64,000 bases of DNA from Cohnella hashimotonis (GCF_030014955.1 NZ_JAGRPV010000001.1:3038001-3102000); one strand, 5' to 3'. Counted from the stretch's first letter, positions 47,198 through 56,512 are shown. Numbers and translations are program-made. Notes: generated by a model not told the origin, from the sequence alone.

Positions 47198-48565
47198 ATG
47201 AACAAAAAGCAGCTGATGCTCGCAGCGCTAAGCGCGACGCTTGCCGGCGGTCTGGCCGCCTGCAGCGGCAAAAACGCCGGGGACGGTCCGGATGCCGGCG
47301 CAGCCGGACAAAAAACGAAGCTCGTCTACTGGACGGGCGACCGCCACGATTCGGAGTTCATCAAGGAAAAGGTGGACGACTTCAATCGCACCAACTCAGA
47401 CGGGATCGAGGTGGAGCTCGTCGTCAAAGGCGACGACTTCGATCAGGCGCTCGACATGTCGTTCCAGACCTCGGAAGCGCCCGACGTCATCCGCGTCAAG
47501 GAAAACACGATCCAGACCTTTTACAAAAAAGGGTATCTGGCGCCGATCGACGATTACTTGACGGACGAACTGCGGGCCGAGTTCCCGCAAATGGACGTGC
47601 TGAACAGCTTCGACGGCAAACGGTACAGCCTGCCGAACTACGGGACGACGATGCGTCTTATTTACAACAAAGAGCTGTTCCAAAAAGCGGGCATCGCCAG
47701 TCCGCCTGCGACGCTGGCCGAGCTCGTGGAGGACGCCAAAAAAATAACGGCCGTCGGCAAGGCGAACGGGGAATACGGCTTCGCGCAAAACTTCAAAAGC
47801 CCGGGGAGCGCGCTCGGCCGCTCGGCGCGCGTCATCGCGGAGATGAGCGGTTACGGCGGCTTCGGCTACGACTTCAAGACGGCGCGTTACGACTTTACGC
47901 CGTTTAAGCCGATCATCGAAGCGTTCAAGCAGATGAAGGACGACGGCAGCATGCTGCCCGGCGTCGAGTCGCTCGACATCGATCCGCTGCGCGCGCAGTT
48001 CGCCGAAGGCAAGATCGGGATGTATCTGTCGTTCTCGGCGGAGGCGGGCGTGTACCAATCCCAGTTTCCGGCGAAAATCGAATGGGCTGCAGCGCCCGCG
48101 CCTACGATCGACGGCAACGTCAAGGGCGCCTCCGGCTTTTTGGGCGGTCAGTGGCTCGCGATCAGTTCCCAGTCCGCGCACAAGGAAGCGGCATGGACGT
48201 TCATGTCTTACATGTACGGCGATCCGATTCTGCAGCAGTACCAGGAGAAGGGCTTCGGCATCTCGATGGTGCCCGCGGTCAGCGAAGTCGCGGCCAAGCC
48301 CGAAGTATATGGCATCGATGGTTTTCTCCCGAACGCGCATGACGGGGTATGGCCGGTCTACCCGGCGGTCCCGGTGCAGGGCGCCAAGTCGGACGACGTG
48401 TTTTTCAAGTATATCCTGGACGGCGGGGATCTGGATGCGTTGATCGCGGACCTGAACAAGCGGTACAATACGGCGCTTGACGCCGCGATCGCGAGCGGGG
48501 ACGTCGTCGCCTCGCCCGATCCGGCATTCGATCCCGCGAAGCTCGCAGGGCAATACGCAAGCTGA
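47198..48565 (+). CDS. Extracellular sugar-binding lipoprotein, CUT1 family
   Basis: The 455-residue family 1 solute-binding protein has the signal MNKKQLMLAALSATLAGG followed by lipobox LAAC. A short linker follows, then KLVYWTGDRHDSEFIKEKVDDF and the binding fold. GGGGAGG lies 12 bases before the ATG. It is shorter than the LplA-type protein of the first system and of a different subfamily, so the two clusters probably import different glycans. Confidence 0.88.
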   Translation: MNKKQLMLAALSATLAGGLAACSGKNAGDGPDAGAAGQKTKLVYWTGDRHDSEFIKEKVDDFNRTNSDGIEVELVVKGDDFDQALDMSFQTSEAPDVIRVKENTIQTFYKKGYLAPIDDYLTDELRAEFPQMDVLNSFDGKRYSLPNYGTTMRLIYNKELFQKAGIASPPATLAELVEDAKKITAVGKANGEYGFAQNFKSPGSALGRSARVIAEMSGYGGFGYDFKTARYDFTPFKPIIEAFKQMKDDGSMLPGVESLDIDPLRAQFAEGKIGMYLSFSAEAGVYQSQFPAKIEWAAAPAPTIDGNVKGASGFLGGQWLAISSQSAHKEAAWTFMSYMYGDPILQQYQEKGFGISMVPAVSEVAAKPEVYGIDGFLPNAHDGVWPVYPAVPVQGAKSDDVFFKYILDGGDLDALIADLNKRYNTALDAAIASGDVVASPDPAFDPAKLAGQYAS

Positions 48566-48672
48566 AACAAACGTGACCGGTCCGAGGCGGCTGCCGACGA
48601 GCACAGGGTACCGAGTCGGCCCGGTCCCCCCGCATGGGATCGACAGCAATGACGGCAAGGAGCGGATGAACG

Positions 48673-49575
48673 ATGAGAAAATCGAAGGAGCTTGCGTTTT
48701 CTTACGGATTTTTATTGCCGAGCCTGTCGCTTACTTTGATTCTCGGCATTTATCCGATCGCGTGGGCGATGCGCTACATGTTTTACGATTACAAAGGCTT
48801 TGGCAAAAAAACGTTTATCGGCCTGGACAACTTCGCGCGCGTCATGCGCGACGGCGAGTTCTGGCATTCGGTTGCCAATACGTTCGCGTACGCAGGCGGC
48901 AAGCTGGCGCTGTCGATTCCGCTTGCGCTGCTGCTGGCGGTCGTGCTGAACCGGGGTCTGCGTGGACGGCACATTTTGAGGGCCGTCTTTTTTTTGCCCA
49001 CAATCGTCAGCACCGCCGTTATGGCCGTCGTCTTTTTCGCGATCTTTAACGCCTACAACGGCGTTTTAAATCAGTTTCTGCTGAAGTACAAGCTGATCGG
49101 CGGCGCCGTAGATTGGCTGGGCGCCGACCATGCGATGCTTACGGTTGTGCTCGTCTCCGTGTGGGGCGCCGTCGGCAACTATATGCTGCTGTTTCTCGCA
49201 GGCCTGCAAAATATACCGGCGGACGTGTACGAGAGCGCCTCGCTCGACGGCGCGAACAAGCTGCAGCAATTCCGCTACGTGACGATTCCGATGCTCGGTC
49301 CGGTCATGCAGATGATTGTGATGCTGGCCATCATCAATGCGCTCAAAGGCTACGAGAGCATCATGGTCCTGACGGACGGCGGACCGATCGGGAAGACGAA
49401 TGTGATGTTTCTGTACGTTTACAAGCTGTTTTTCCCGACCGCGGGAACCGGCGCGGCTTCGCAAATCCAGGAAATGGGCTATGGAAGCGCCGTTTCGTTC
49501 GTGACCGCCATCATCGTCGGCTTGATTACCGCGCTCTATTACTTCGGCTCCAAGCGAATGAATCGATACGCCTAA
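48673..49575 (+). CDS. Sugar ABC transporter permease, MalF/UgpA type
   Basis: The 300-residue protein has six membrane segments. The EAA loop is VYESASLDGANKLQQFRYVTIP. AAGGAG lies 13 bases before the ATG. It is the second gene of the transporter operon, 107 bp after the binding protein. Confidence 0.9.
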   Translation: MRKSKELAFSYGFLLPSLSLTLILGIYPIAWAMRYMFYDYKGFGKKTFIGLDNFARVMRDGEFWHSVANTFAYAGGKLALSIPLALLLAVVLNRGLRGRHILRAVFFLPTIVSTAVMAVVFFAIFNAYNGVLNQFLLKYKLIGGAVDWLGADHAMLTVVLVSVWGAVGNYMLLFLAGLQNIPADVYESASLDGANKLQQFRYVTIPMLGPVMQMIVMLAIINALKGYESIMVLTDGGPIGKTNVMFLYVYKLFFPTAGTGAASQIQEMGYGSAVSFVTAIIVGLITALYYFGSKRMNRYA

Positions 49576-49590
49576 GGGAGGGATGCGTGC

Positions 49591-50418
49591 ATGCGACTCG
49601 TTTGGAAGGCCGCGCTGTGGGCGTTTCTGCTCATTGCCGCGTTTTTGACGCTGTTCCCGATCCTGGTGACGATCCTGGGCTCGTTCAAGACCAACGCCGA
49701 GCTGACCGCAGGCGCTACGATACTGCCGTCAAGCTGGCAGTTTAACAACTACGTCGAAGCATGGCGGCAGGCGAAATTCTCGACCTATACGTTCAACAGC
49801 TTATTCGTATCGGTCGCATCAACGCTCGGCATCCTGCTCGTGTCGTCGATGGCGGCGTACGTCGTCGACCGGATGGCGTTTCCCGGCAAACGGCTGTACG
49901 TCGGCATGCAAGCCTTCACGATGTTCGTGGCCATCGGCGCTGTCGTGCTGCGTCCGCAGTTCGAGCTGATGATCCGGCTGCATCTGCACGATTCGCTGTG
50001 GGGCGTCGTCCTGATCCTGATCAGCGCGCACGCGTCGGCCTTTTTCATCCTGTACAGCTTTATGAGCGGCATCCCGAAGGATCTGGACGAAGCGGCGCTG
50101 ATCGACGGCTGCTCCCGCGGCAGAACCTTTCTCCAGCTGATCGTTCCGCTGCTGACGCCCGGCCTGGGCGTGTGCGCTTTGTTCGCTTTTCGCGGGGCAT
50201 GGAACGAATATTTGCTGCCGTTCGTGTTCACGCTCAGCAAGCCGCAGCTGCAAACGCTGACCGTCGGGCTCGCGAGCCTCAAGTACGGCATCTCCGCGGC
50301 CTCGCAGACGCATCTCATGATGGCGGGCGCATGCCTGTCGATCTTGCCGATGCTGGCCGTATATCTTTTTGCGAATAGATCGTTTATGCAGATGACGGCC
50401 GGCTCCTTGAAGGGATAG
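49591..50418 (+). CDS. Sugar ABC transporter permease, MalG/UgpE type
   Basis: The 275-residue protein has six membrane segments. The EAA loop is LDEAALIDGCSRGRTFLQLIVP and the end is MQMTAGSLKG, as usual for MalG-type permeases. AAGGGAGGG lies just upstream. No ATPase gene follows; a shared ATPase is likely. Confidence 0.9.
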   Translation: MRLVWKAALWAFLLIAAFLTLFPILVTILGSFKTNAELTAGATILPSSWQFNNYVEAWRQAKFSTYTFNSLFVSVASTLGILLVSSMAAYVVDRMAFPGKRLYVGMQAFTMFVAIGAVVLRPQFELMIRLHLHDSLWGVVLILISAHASAFFILYSFMSGIPKDLDEAALIDGCSRGRTFLQLIVPLLTPGLGVCALFAFRGAWNEYLLPFVFTLSKPQLQTLTVGLASLKYGISAASQTHLMMAGACLSILPMLAVYLFANRSFMQMTAGSLKG

Positions 50419-50536
50419 GCATTCCGGTTCGACTAATTGCATGGCGAATCAAGCGCGCAGTGAAAAGGAAAACCGGGGCCGGCAGCGAATCTTCTAGAGG
50501 AGAGCAAGCCCACTTCATGAATACGGAGGCCGGCCC

Positions 50537-50905
50537 ATGGCGCAACTTTCGCAAATCGTACCGATCCTGCGCATTTTCGACGAAACGAAAGCCAAGACCT
50601 TTTATTTGGACTTTCTGGGATTCTCGCTGGATTGGGAGCATCGGTTCGAACCTGAAATGCCGCTCTACATGCAGATCTCCAAAGACGGCGTTCTGATTCA
50701 TCTTAGCGAGCATCATGGAGATTGCAGCCCCGGTGCGGCGATCCGCGTCAACATGAACGGAGTGAGGGAGCTTCAAAAAGAGCTGATCGGCAAAAAGTAC
50801 GCGTACGCGAGGCCGGGCCTTCAGAAAACGCCTTGGAACGCCGAGGAATGCACCGTTACGGATCCGTTCGGCAACCGTCTGATTTTTTGCGAATATCTCG
50901 CTTAA
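50537..50905 (+). CDS. Glyoxalase/bleomycin-resistance-fold protein
   Basis: The 122-residue vicinal-oxygen-chelate protein is in the small single-domain class. It shows the paired beta-alpha-beta-beta-beta halves: IVPILRIFDETKAKTFYLDF, then FGNRLIFCEYLA with the terminal metal-ligand Glu. GGAGG precedes the ATG. Relatives bind bleomycin-like drugs or act on small thiol adducts; the substrate is unknown. It is monocistronic with a shared terminator. Confidence 0.8.
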   Translation: MAQLSQIVPILRIFDETKAKTFYLDFLGFSLDWEHRFEPEMPLYMQISKDGVLIHLSEHHGDCSPGAAIRVNMNGVRELQKELIGKKYAYARPGLQKTPWNAEECTVTDPFGNRLIFCEYLA

Positions 50906-50924
50906 AGATGAATTCGCCCGGCAA

Positions 50925-50957
50925 AAAAGGCATCTCTTTTTAGAGGGATGCCTTTTC
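50925..50957. terminator. Bidirectional terminator between the glyoxalase gene and hxlR
   Basis: AAAAGGCATC / GATGCCTTTT forms a stem with a T/A-rich loop; both strands give a T tract. It overlaps the last codons of the hxlR gene. Confidence 0.7.
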
Positions 50958-51398
50958 CTGTTCGTTTAGCGCGGTTGCCTTGTTAAATATTTCGTTGTCG
51001 GGTGTGTCTTTAAGACGTTTCATGAGCGTGCCTACGTTATCTTCGCCATATTCCTTGACCAAATACTGTGCGTGCGTTTCTCCCCAATCGCTCATCACGC
51101 GAATGACGGGCAACAGACTTTTTCCATGCTGCGTAAACGAGTACTCTACTTTTGGCGGGATTTGGTTATATACCTTCCGGTGGATGATTTTATGGTACTC
51201 CAATTCCTTCAGCTGCAGGGTGAGCATTCTTTTGTTAATGCCCGGAATTGCTCTCAAGAGCTCATTGTATCTCATCGTTTCGTTGGTCATGAGTTGGAAT
51301 ATAATCATGAATTTCCATTTTCCTACTAATATATCTAGCGAAGTCGTAAAGTTGCAGCCGACAAATTCATCGAATTGTGCGTAGTTTTCCTCAGTCAT
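50940..51398 (-). CDS. HxlR-family transcriptional regulator
   Basis: The 152-residue MarR-like winged-helix protein has the HxlR signature: an N-terminal Cys in EFVGCNFTTSLDILVGKWKF, then LLRAIPGINKRMLTLQLKEL and VEYSFTQHGKSLLPVI. Cys15 of HxlR-type proteins such as HypR/YodB senses quinones, aldehydes or disulfide stress. The gene is divergent from the dioxygenase gene, so it probably controls that gene and perhaps itself. A run of Gs (GGGGGG) precedes the ATG. Confidence 0.87.
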   Translation of the reverse strand: MTEENYAQFDEFVGCNFTTSLDILVGKWKFMIIFQLMTNETMRYNELLRAIPGINKRMLTLQLKELEYHKIIHRKVYNQIPPKVEYSFTQHGKSLLPVIRVMSDWGETHAQYLVKEYGEDNVGTLMKRLKDTPDNEIFNKATALNEQEKASL

Positions 51399-51545
51399 TT
51401 TGTTTTTCCCCCCGTTAAATCAATTGGTTTACTTTTTTAGACTATGCCTAAATAAAGTGCCTAGTTTAAATAATGATTGATATGTATTATTCTAAACCCT
51501 ATCTAACGCATTATACAATGCCAGGGAAATCGAGGGGGAAAGAAT

Positions 51546-52316
51546 ATGTTATCTCCGGTATTTTTGGCGCACGGTTCGCCTTTCACCATTTTTGAAGATT
51601 CCAATTTCACCCAGTTTTTAAACCGATTCGGACAATCTCATCGCCCCAAAGCCATCGTCATCTTTTCTGCGCATTTTGAGAACGAGATCACGACGATCGC
51701 GGCCACGGATGGCGTTCACGAAATGGAGTACGACTATTACGGATTTCCGCCCGAATATTATCAAGTACAATATCCCGCAAGAGGATCGTCCATCGTCGCT
51801 TCTATCGTCGAGGAACGTTTGCGCAAGCGCCATATTCCCGTTCAACAAAAATATCGAGGCATGGATCATGGCGTTTTTCCGATTTTAAGGCATGCCTACC
51901 CGGAAGCTGACATTCCGATCGTGCCCGTTTCCGTTAACCCCTATTTGCCGCCGGAGCAGCAGCTTGCGATCGGAGAGGCCTTGCGCGGTCTGGAAGAGGA
52001 CGGGATTCTCGTGATCGGCAGCGGTTTTCTGTCGCATAATTTATACGAATTCGACAGGGACCCGGAAGCGCCGCCGCGTGCGTGGGCCGCGGAATTTATC
52101 GATTGGATTCGCGAGAAAGTGCTCGCTAGGGATATAAAGTCGCTAGTCGCCTACGAAACGCTGGCGCCGCATGCGAAGAGAGCGGTGCCTCGCGCGGAGC
52201 ACTTCGTGCCCTTGCTGATCGCGTTAGGCAGCGGAAATCCCGATAAAAAGCCGCAGGTTCTATACGATGAGGAAGTCAAGCATGGCTCGATGAGCAATCT
52301 CAGCTTCCAGTTTTGA
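51546..52316 (+). CDS. DODA/LigB-type extradiol ring-cleavage dioxygenase family protein
   Basis: The 256-residue protein belongs to the YgiD/DODA class. Iron or zinc ligands are visible as the first His in FLAHGSPF, His in IFSAHFE, and His in YRGMDHGVFPIL, and GSGFLSHNLYEF is the late conserved block. Family members cleave catecholic rings such as DOPA. It is divergent from an HxlR regulator known to respond to quinone-type stress in other species. GAGGGGGAAAG precedes the ATG. Confidence 0.85.
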   Translation: MLSPVFLAHGSPFTIFEDSNFTQFLNRFGQSHRPKAIVIFSAHFENEITTIAATDGVHEMEYDYYGFPPEYYQVQYPARGSSIVASIVEERLRKRHIPVQQKYRGMDHGVFPILRHAYPEADIPIVPVSVNPYLPPEQQLAIGEALRGLEEDGILVIGSGFLSHNLYEFDRDPEAPPRAWAAEFIDWIREKVLARDIKSLVAYETLAPHAKRAVPRAEHFVPLLIALGSGNPDKKPQVLYDEEVKHGSMSNLSFQF

Positions 52317-52430
52317 TGTGACATTTAACGGCTGTCTCGGCTTGAGCCGGCGGTCATTCAATTAAAACGCGCCAGATTGGCGCAAGATAACACGGAATTA
52401 GCCGGAAAACCCATTAAAGGAGTCCTTCCC

Positions 52431-53192
52431 ATGCAGGTCACACAGCAATTCGACCCCCAGGTCCTCAGCCATCTGAAAGGCAAAGTAAAATTAATCGAAA
52501 ACGAAAAAGGCGCCATTTATTTGGTCGGCCCCATCAAGCTCCCTGTCAATCTATATGGGGAGACCGTCGAGTTCAAGTGGTATTGCTGGCTCAATTGCGA
52601 TGAAGTGACCGATGACTTCGAGCGAATCATCGCGAAGCTGTCGTCCGCCAACCTGGCCGAGCTGCAGCAGTCGAGCGTACTCGTCCATGGCGATTTTGCA
52701 AATGCCGAGCATGCGCTTATCCGGTTTCACTCCATTTGCCATACCGGCGATATATTCGGCAGCAAGCGCTGCGACTGCGGCTACCAGCTGAAGCAATCGA
52801 TGAAGCATGTCGCCGACAATGGGAACGGCGCTATTTTTTACTTGGCAAACCACGAGGGCCGCGGAATCGGTCTTTTCAGCAAAGCGCTGGCTTATATTCT
52901 GCAGGAGAACGGCTACGACACGGTCGATGCCAATCTCCAGCTCGGCTTCGTGGACGACTCGCGCGATTATGGCGATGCGATCAAGGTATTGAAGGAGCTC
53001 CGTTCCAAGCCCGTCACGCTGATCACGAACAATCCCAAGAAGCTCGAAGCGCTTCGTCAGGCCGGCCTGAACGTGGAGGATCGGGTTCAACTGTGGGGAG
53101 ACGTGTCCGAATACAACGAGAAGTATCTCAAGACGAAGATTGCGCGCACAGGCCATTTGAATGAAGATGAAGGCTGCTGCAACAATGACTAA
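52431..53192 (+). CDS. ribA: GTP cyclohydrolase II-like protein
   Basis: The 253-residue protein has the zinc site CHTGDIFGSKRCDCG and the phosphate-handling NHEGRGIGLF, both intact for GTP ring opening to a diaminopyrimidine. It is divergent from standard RibA: HSICHTGD instead of HSECLTGD, and SRDYGDAIKVLKEL where housekeeping enzymes read DxRDYGIGAQIL. There is no RibB (DHBP synthase) domain. AAAGGAGT precedes the ATG. The gene overlaps ribD by 8 bp. No FMN riboswitch is seen in the 114-bp upstream spacer. It may serve a pathway other than riboflavin. Confidence 0.8.
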   Translation: MQVTQQFDPQVLSHLKGKVKLIENEKGAIYLVGPIKLPVNLYGETVEFKWYCWLNCDEVTDDFERIIAKLSSANLAELQQSSVLVHGDFANAEHALIRFHSICHTGDIFGSKRCDCGYQLKQSMKHVADNGNGAIFYLANHEGRGIGLFSKALAYILQENGYDTVDANLQLGFVDDSRDYGDAIKVLKELRSKPVTLITNNPKKLEALRQAGLNVEDRVQLWGDVSEYNEKYLKTKIARTGHLNEDEGCCNND

Positions 53193-54282
53193 CCACGAAT
53201 ATTACATGAAGCTTGCCCTGCAAAATGCGATGGCGATGAAGGGCCAGACCGATCCGAACCCGCTCGTGGGATCGGTCATCGTCAACGACAGCCGCATCGT
53301 CGGCGTCGGGGCGCATATGAAGGCCGGCGAGCCCCATGCCGAGATTCATGCGATTCGCATGGCAGGCGACCATACGCGCGGCGCCACCATTTATGTCACG
53401 CTTGAGCCCTGTTCCCACCATGGAAGGACGGGGCCTTGCGCGGTGGCGATCGTGGAAGCCGGCATCCGGCGGGTGGTCATCGCCGCGCTCGATCCGAACC
53501 CGCTCGTGTCGGGAAGAGGCGTCGCCATTTTGCGGGAAGCGGGTATCGAGGTCATCGTCGGCGTCTGCGAAGAAGGATCGCGGAAAATGAATGAGGTGTT
53601 CAATAAATTCATCGTCAGCGGGATCCCCTTCGTAACCTTGAAGTCCGCAGTGACGATGGACGGGAAGACCGCAAGCTACGCTTCCGACAGCAAATGGATT
53701 ACCTCCGAGGCCGCGCGCGAGGACGTACACCATCTCCGCAATCAGAACGCCGCGATCCTCGTGGGCGTCACTACGATTATCAAGGACGATTCCCAATTGA
53801 CGACAAGAGTGCCGAACGGGAGAAATCCGGTGCGCGTCATCCTGGATTCAACCTTGCGGCTTCCCTTGAATGCGAAGGTCGTAACGGACGGGGAGGCGCC
53901 CACCTGGATTTTTACCACGTCGTCCTACGACCCTGCCAAGAAAAAAGCGCTGGAAAAGGCCGGCGTTATTGTTTATGTAACCGGGAAAGAAGGCCGGGTC
54001 GATCCTGCGGAGGTCGTCCGGCGATTGGGAGAGCAAATGATTTCCTCGTTGTTGATCGAAGGAGGAAGTGAGATTAACGCTTCCTTTTTCGAAAGCCGGC
54101 TTGTCGACAAGCTTGTCATCTACATGGCGCCCAAATTAATCGGCGGCCGGGGCGCGCCGACGTTTCTAGAAGGCACCGGCCTTGAAAAAATGAATGACGC
54201 GGTAGAGGTAAGCGATCTGCGCGTTGAAGCGATCGGGAAGGACTTTAAATTTACCGGTTATCCCATATATAAAGAGCGGTAA
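53185..54282 (+). CDS. ribD: Bifunctional pyrimidine deaminase/reductase RibD
   Basis: The 365-residue two-domain protein has an N-terminal deaminase (about 5-145) with zinc ligands HAEIHAI and EPCSHHGRTGPC. The C-terminal NADPH reductase (about 148-365) has LKSAVTMDGKTA, SKWITSEAAR and SLLIEGGSEINASF. It acts after GTP cyclohydrolase II. Upstream in-frame ATGs (53161, 53167) are possible starts. The neighbours ribE and ribH of a usual rib operon are absent. Confidence 0.88.
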   Translation: MTNHEYYMKLALQNAMAMKGQTDPNPLVGSVIVNDSRIVGVGAHMKAGEPHAEIHAIRMAGDHTRGATIYVTLEPCSHHGRTGPCAVAIVEAGIRRVVIAALDPNPLVSGRGVAILREAGIEVIVGVCEEGSRKMNEVFNKFIVSGIPFVTLKSAVTMDGKTASYASDSKWITSEAAREDVHHLRNQNAAILVGVTTIIKDDSQLTTRVPNGRNPVRVILDSTLRLPLNAKVVTDGEAPTWIFTTSSYDPAKKKALEKAGVIVYVTGKEGRVDPAEVVRRLGEQMISSLLIEGGSEINASFFESRLVDKLVIYMAPKLIGGRGAPTFLEGTGLEKMNDAVEVSDLRVEAIGKDFKFTGYPIYKER

Positions 54283-54297
54283 ATGAGGGGGAAGCGA

Positions 54298-55392
54298 ATG
54301 GTGGGAGAGGAACTTCGCGAGAAGGCAGGCATGGAGATCGGGCTATATACGCTTGCGGATATCGTTCCGGATCCGTTCACGAATCGGATCATTAGCGCAA
54401 GTCAAAGAATGAAAGAAATCCTCGATGCGGCGAAGCTCGCGGACGAAGCGGGTCTCGACCTGTTCGGCGTCGGGGAGCATCACCGCCTGGATTACGCCAC
54501 ATCGGCGCCGGCCGTCGTACTGGCCGCCATCGCCCAACGCACAAAACGAATCAAATTGACGAGCGCGACGACTGTGTTAAGCACCGTTGACCCGGTTCGG
54601 CTATTCGAGGACTTTGCGACGCTCGACCTCGTTTCGGACGGACGTGCGGAGATTATCGCCGGCCGGGGCGCGTTTGTAGAGTCTTTCCCGCTCTTCGGCT
54701 ACGACACCGACGATTACGATGCGCTGTTCGAAGAAAATCTTCAGCTGTTTCTGAAGCTCAACGAATCGGAAAAAGTCACTTGGGACGGCCGATTCCGCGC
54801 TCCGCTGCGAAATGCGGAGATCGCTCCCCGTCCTCTCCAGCAGCGGCTGCCCATTTGGGTGGGCGTGGGAGGAACGCCGGAAAGCGCGGCGAGAGCCGGA
54901 AGGCACGGCGCCGGCATGGCGATCGCGATGCTGGGCGGCGATCCGGCCAGATTTTTGCCGCTCGCGGATGCTTACCGGGAAGCCGGCAGACGGGCAGGCT
55001 ATGATGCAGAGCAGCTTAAGATCGGCATTACGGGACACGGTTACATCGCCAAAACGTCTCAGCAAGCCAGAGACGAATATTATCCTTATTATTCGAATTA
55101 TTGGTCGTACGTGAACCGCCAGCGGGGGATGACGTTCCGGCTGGACCGTTCGGACTTTGAACGAATGGCCGCTCCCGAGACGGCATTGTTCGTGGGCAGT
55201 CCGGCGCAGATCGTGGAGAAGATCCTGCGTCAGCACGAAATGTTCGGTCACCGGCGATTTCTGGCGCAGATCGATATCGGCGGACAGCCCTTCCATCAAG
55301 TGGCCCAAAGCATCGAACTTCTTGCGACGGAGATCGCGCCTGCCGTGCGGAGAGCGACGAGCCAGACGCACAAAGCCCTGCAATTAGGATGA
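54298..55392 (+). CDS. Luciferase-like (LLM class) flavin-dependent oxidoreductase
   Basis: The 364-residue TIM-barrel monooxygenase-type protein has EIGLYTLADIVPDP at the start, GVGEHHRLDYATSAP and LTSATTVLSTVDPVRLFEDFATLD with flavin-contacting residues, and IIAGRGAFVESFPLFG. It uses reduced FMN supplied by a reductase. GAGGGGGA is 5 bases before the ATG. It follows ribD by 15 bp in what looks like one operon with ribA and ribD, so supply of flavin or a pyrimidine/deazaflavin-like product to this enzyme is a natural guess. Confidence 0.85.
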   Translation: MVGEELREKAGMEIGLYTLADIVPDPFTNRIISASQRMKEILDAAKLADEAGLDLFGVGEHHRLDYATSAPAVVLAAIAQRTKRIKLTSATTVLSTVDPVRLFEDFATLDLVSDGRAEIIAGRGAFVESFPLFGYDTDDYDALFEENLQLFLKLNESEKVTWDGRFRAPLRNAEIAPRPLQQRLPIWVGVGGTPESAARAGRHGAGMAIAMLGGDPARFLPLADAYREAGRRAGYDAEQLKIGITGHGYIAKTSQQARDEYYPYYSNYWSYVNRQRGMTFRLDRSDFERMAAPETALFVGSPAQIVEKILRQHEMFGHRRFLAQIDIGGQPFHQVAQSIELLATEIAPAVRRATSQTHKALQLG

Positions 55393-55455
55393 TTCCTCCA
55401 TCTGAGCTATGATAGATTTTAGCTAGAACAACCCGATGGAGGAAGGATGATCGAC

Positions 55456-56448
55456 ATGGAATATGTGAAACTGGGGAATACGGGGCTGGATGTGTCCAGA
55501 CTTTGCCTGGGCTGCATGAGCTTCGGGGATGTGAGCAAGTGGACGCATCCATGGATTCTCGACGAGGAGAACAGCCGTCCGATCATCAAAAAAGCGCTCG
55601 ATCTCGGCATCAACTTTTTCGATACGGCCAATATTTATTCGACTGGCGCAAGCGAGGAGATCGTCGGCCGGGCTTTGAGGGATTATGCGAACCGGGATGA
55701 GGTCGTCATCGCGACCAAGGTGTTTTTTCGCATGCAGGACGGACCCAACGGCGCCGGACTTTCCCGCAAGGCGATTTTGAGCCAGATCGATAAGAGCCTG
55801 AAGCGGCTTGGGACCGATTATGTCGATCTGTATCAAATCCATCGCTGGGACTACAACACGCCGATCGAAGAAACGATGGAGGCTTTGCATGAAGTCGTCA
55901 AGGCGGGCAAAGCAAGATATATAGGCGCGTCCGCGATGTTCGCCTGGCAGTTCCTCAAAGCGCTGCACGTCGCCGAGAAGAACGGGTGGACGCGGTTCGT
56001 TTCTATGCAAAATCACTACAACCTGCAATACCGCGAAGAGGAGCGCGAGATGCTGCCGCTCTGCAAGGAAGAGAAAATCGGCGTGATCCCGTACAGTCCG
56101 CTCGCGGCAGGCAGGCTGCTGCGCGACCCGGGCGAGACGACGTCCCGCTCCGAAACCGATCAGGCGCAAAGGTCCAAGTACGATGCGATGCAAACGGTCG
56201 ACTTGCCTATCGCGCAGCGGGTTGCAGCTATCGCTGCCGAGCGCGGCATTCCGCGCGTACAGGTCGCCCTGGCGTGGATGCTGCAAAAAGAGGTCATCAC
56301 ATCGCCTATTATCGGCGTGACGAGTATCGCTCAGCTCGAAGAAGCGATACCCGCGACGACCATCAAGCTGACGCCGGAGGAGATGGCGTCGCTGGAAGCG
56401 CCTTATGTGCCGCATCCGGTCGTCGGCGCTCTCTTAAGTTACTCTTAA
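55456..56448 (+). CDS. Aldo/keto reductase
   Basis: The 330-residue NADPH-dependent (beta/alpha)8 reductase has FFDTANIYSTGASEEIVG with the catalytic Tyr, VVIATKV with Lys, and DLYQIHRWDYNTPIEETM with His. Its length and YVPHPVVGAL end match the YajO/YhdN-like group. The first ATG of the frame (9 bases upstream) sits on the GGAGGAAGG site, so the second is preferred. It is transcribed after the LLM gene by 63 bp and ends at a strong terminator. Confidence 0.9.
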   Translation: MEYVKLGNTGLDVSRLCLGCMSFGDVSKWTHPWILDEENSRPIIKKALDLGINFFDTANIYSTGASEEIVGRALRDYANRDEVVIATKVFFRMQDGPNGAGLSRKAILSQIDKSLKRLGTDYVDLYQIHRWDYNTPIEETMEALHEVVKAGKARYIGASAMFAWQFLKALHVAEKNGWTRFVSMQNHYNLQYREEEREMLPLCKEEKIGVIPYSPLAAGRLLRDPGETTSRSETDQAQRSKYDAMQTVDLPIAQRVAAIAAERGIPRVQVALAWMLQKEVITSPIIGVTSIAQLEEAIPATTIKLTPEEMASLEAPYVPHPVVGALLSYS

Positions 56449-56463
56449 GTTAATAAAGATAGG

Positions 56464-56512
56464 ATCCCTTATCGCTAACGAGAACGGTCGTTATCGGTAA
56501 GGGATTTTTTAT
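56464..56512 (+). terminator. Terminator after the aldo/keto reductase gene
   Basis: The long stem ATCCCTTATCGCTAACGA / TCGTTATCGGTAAGGGAT (mostly paired) is followed by TTTTTATAT. Confidence 0.85.

Noticed and set aside
52317..52430. FMN riboswitch upstream of ribA/ribD
   Set aside because: The 114-bp spacer lacks the conserved RFN motifs and a terminator. No aptamer could be recognised.
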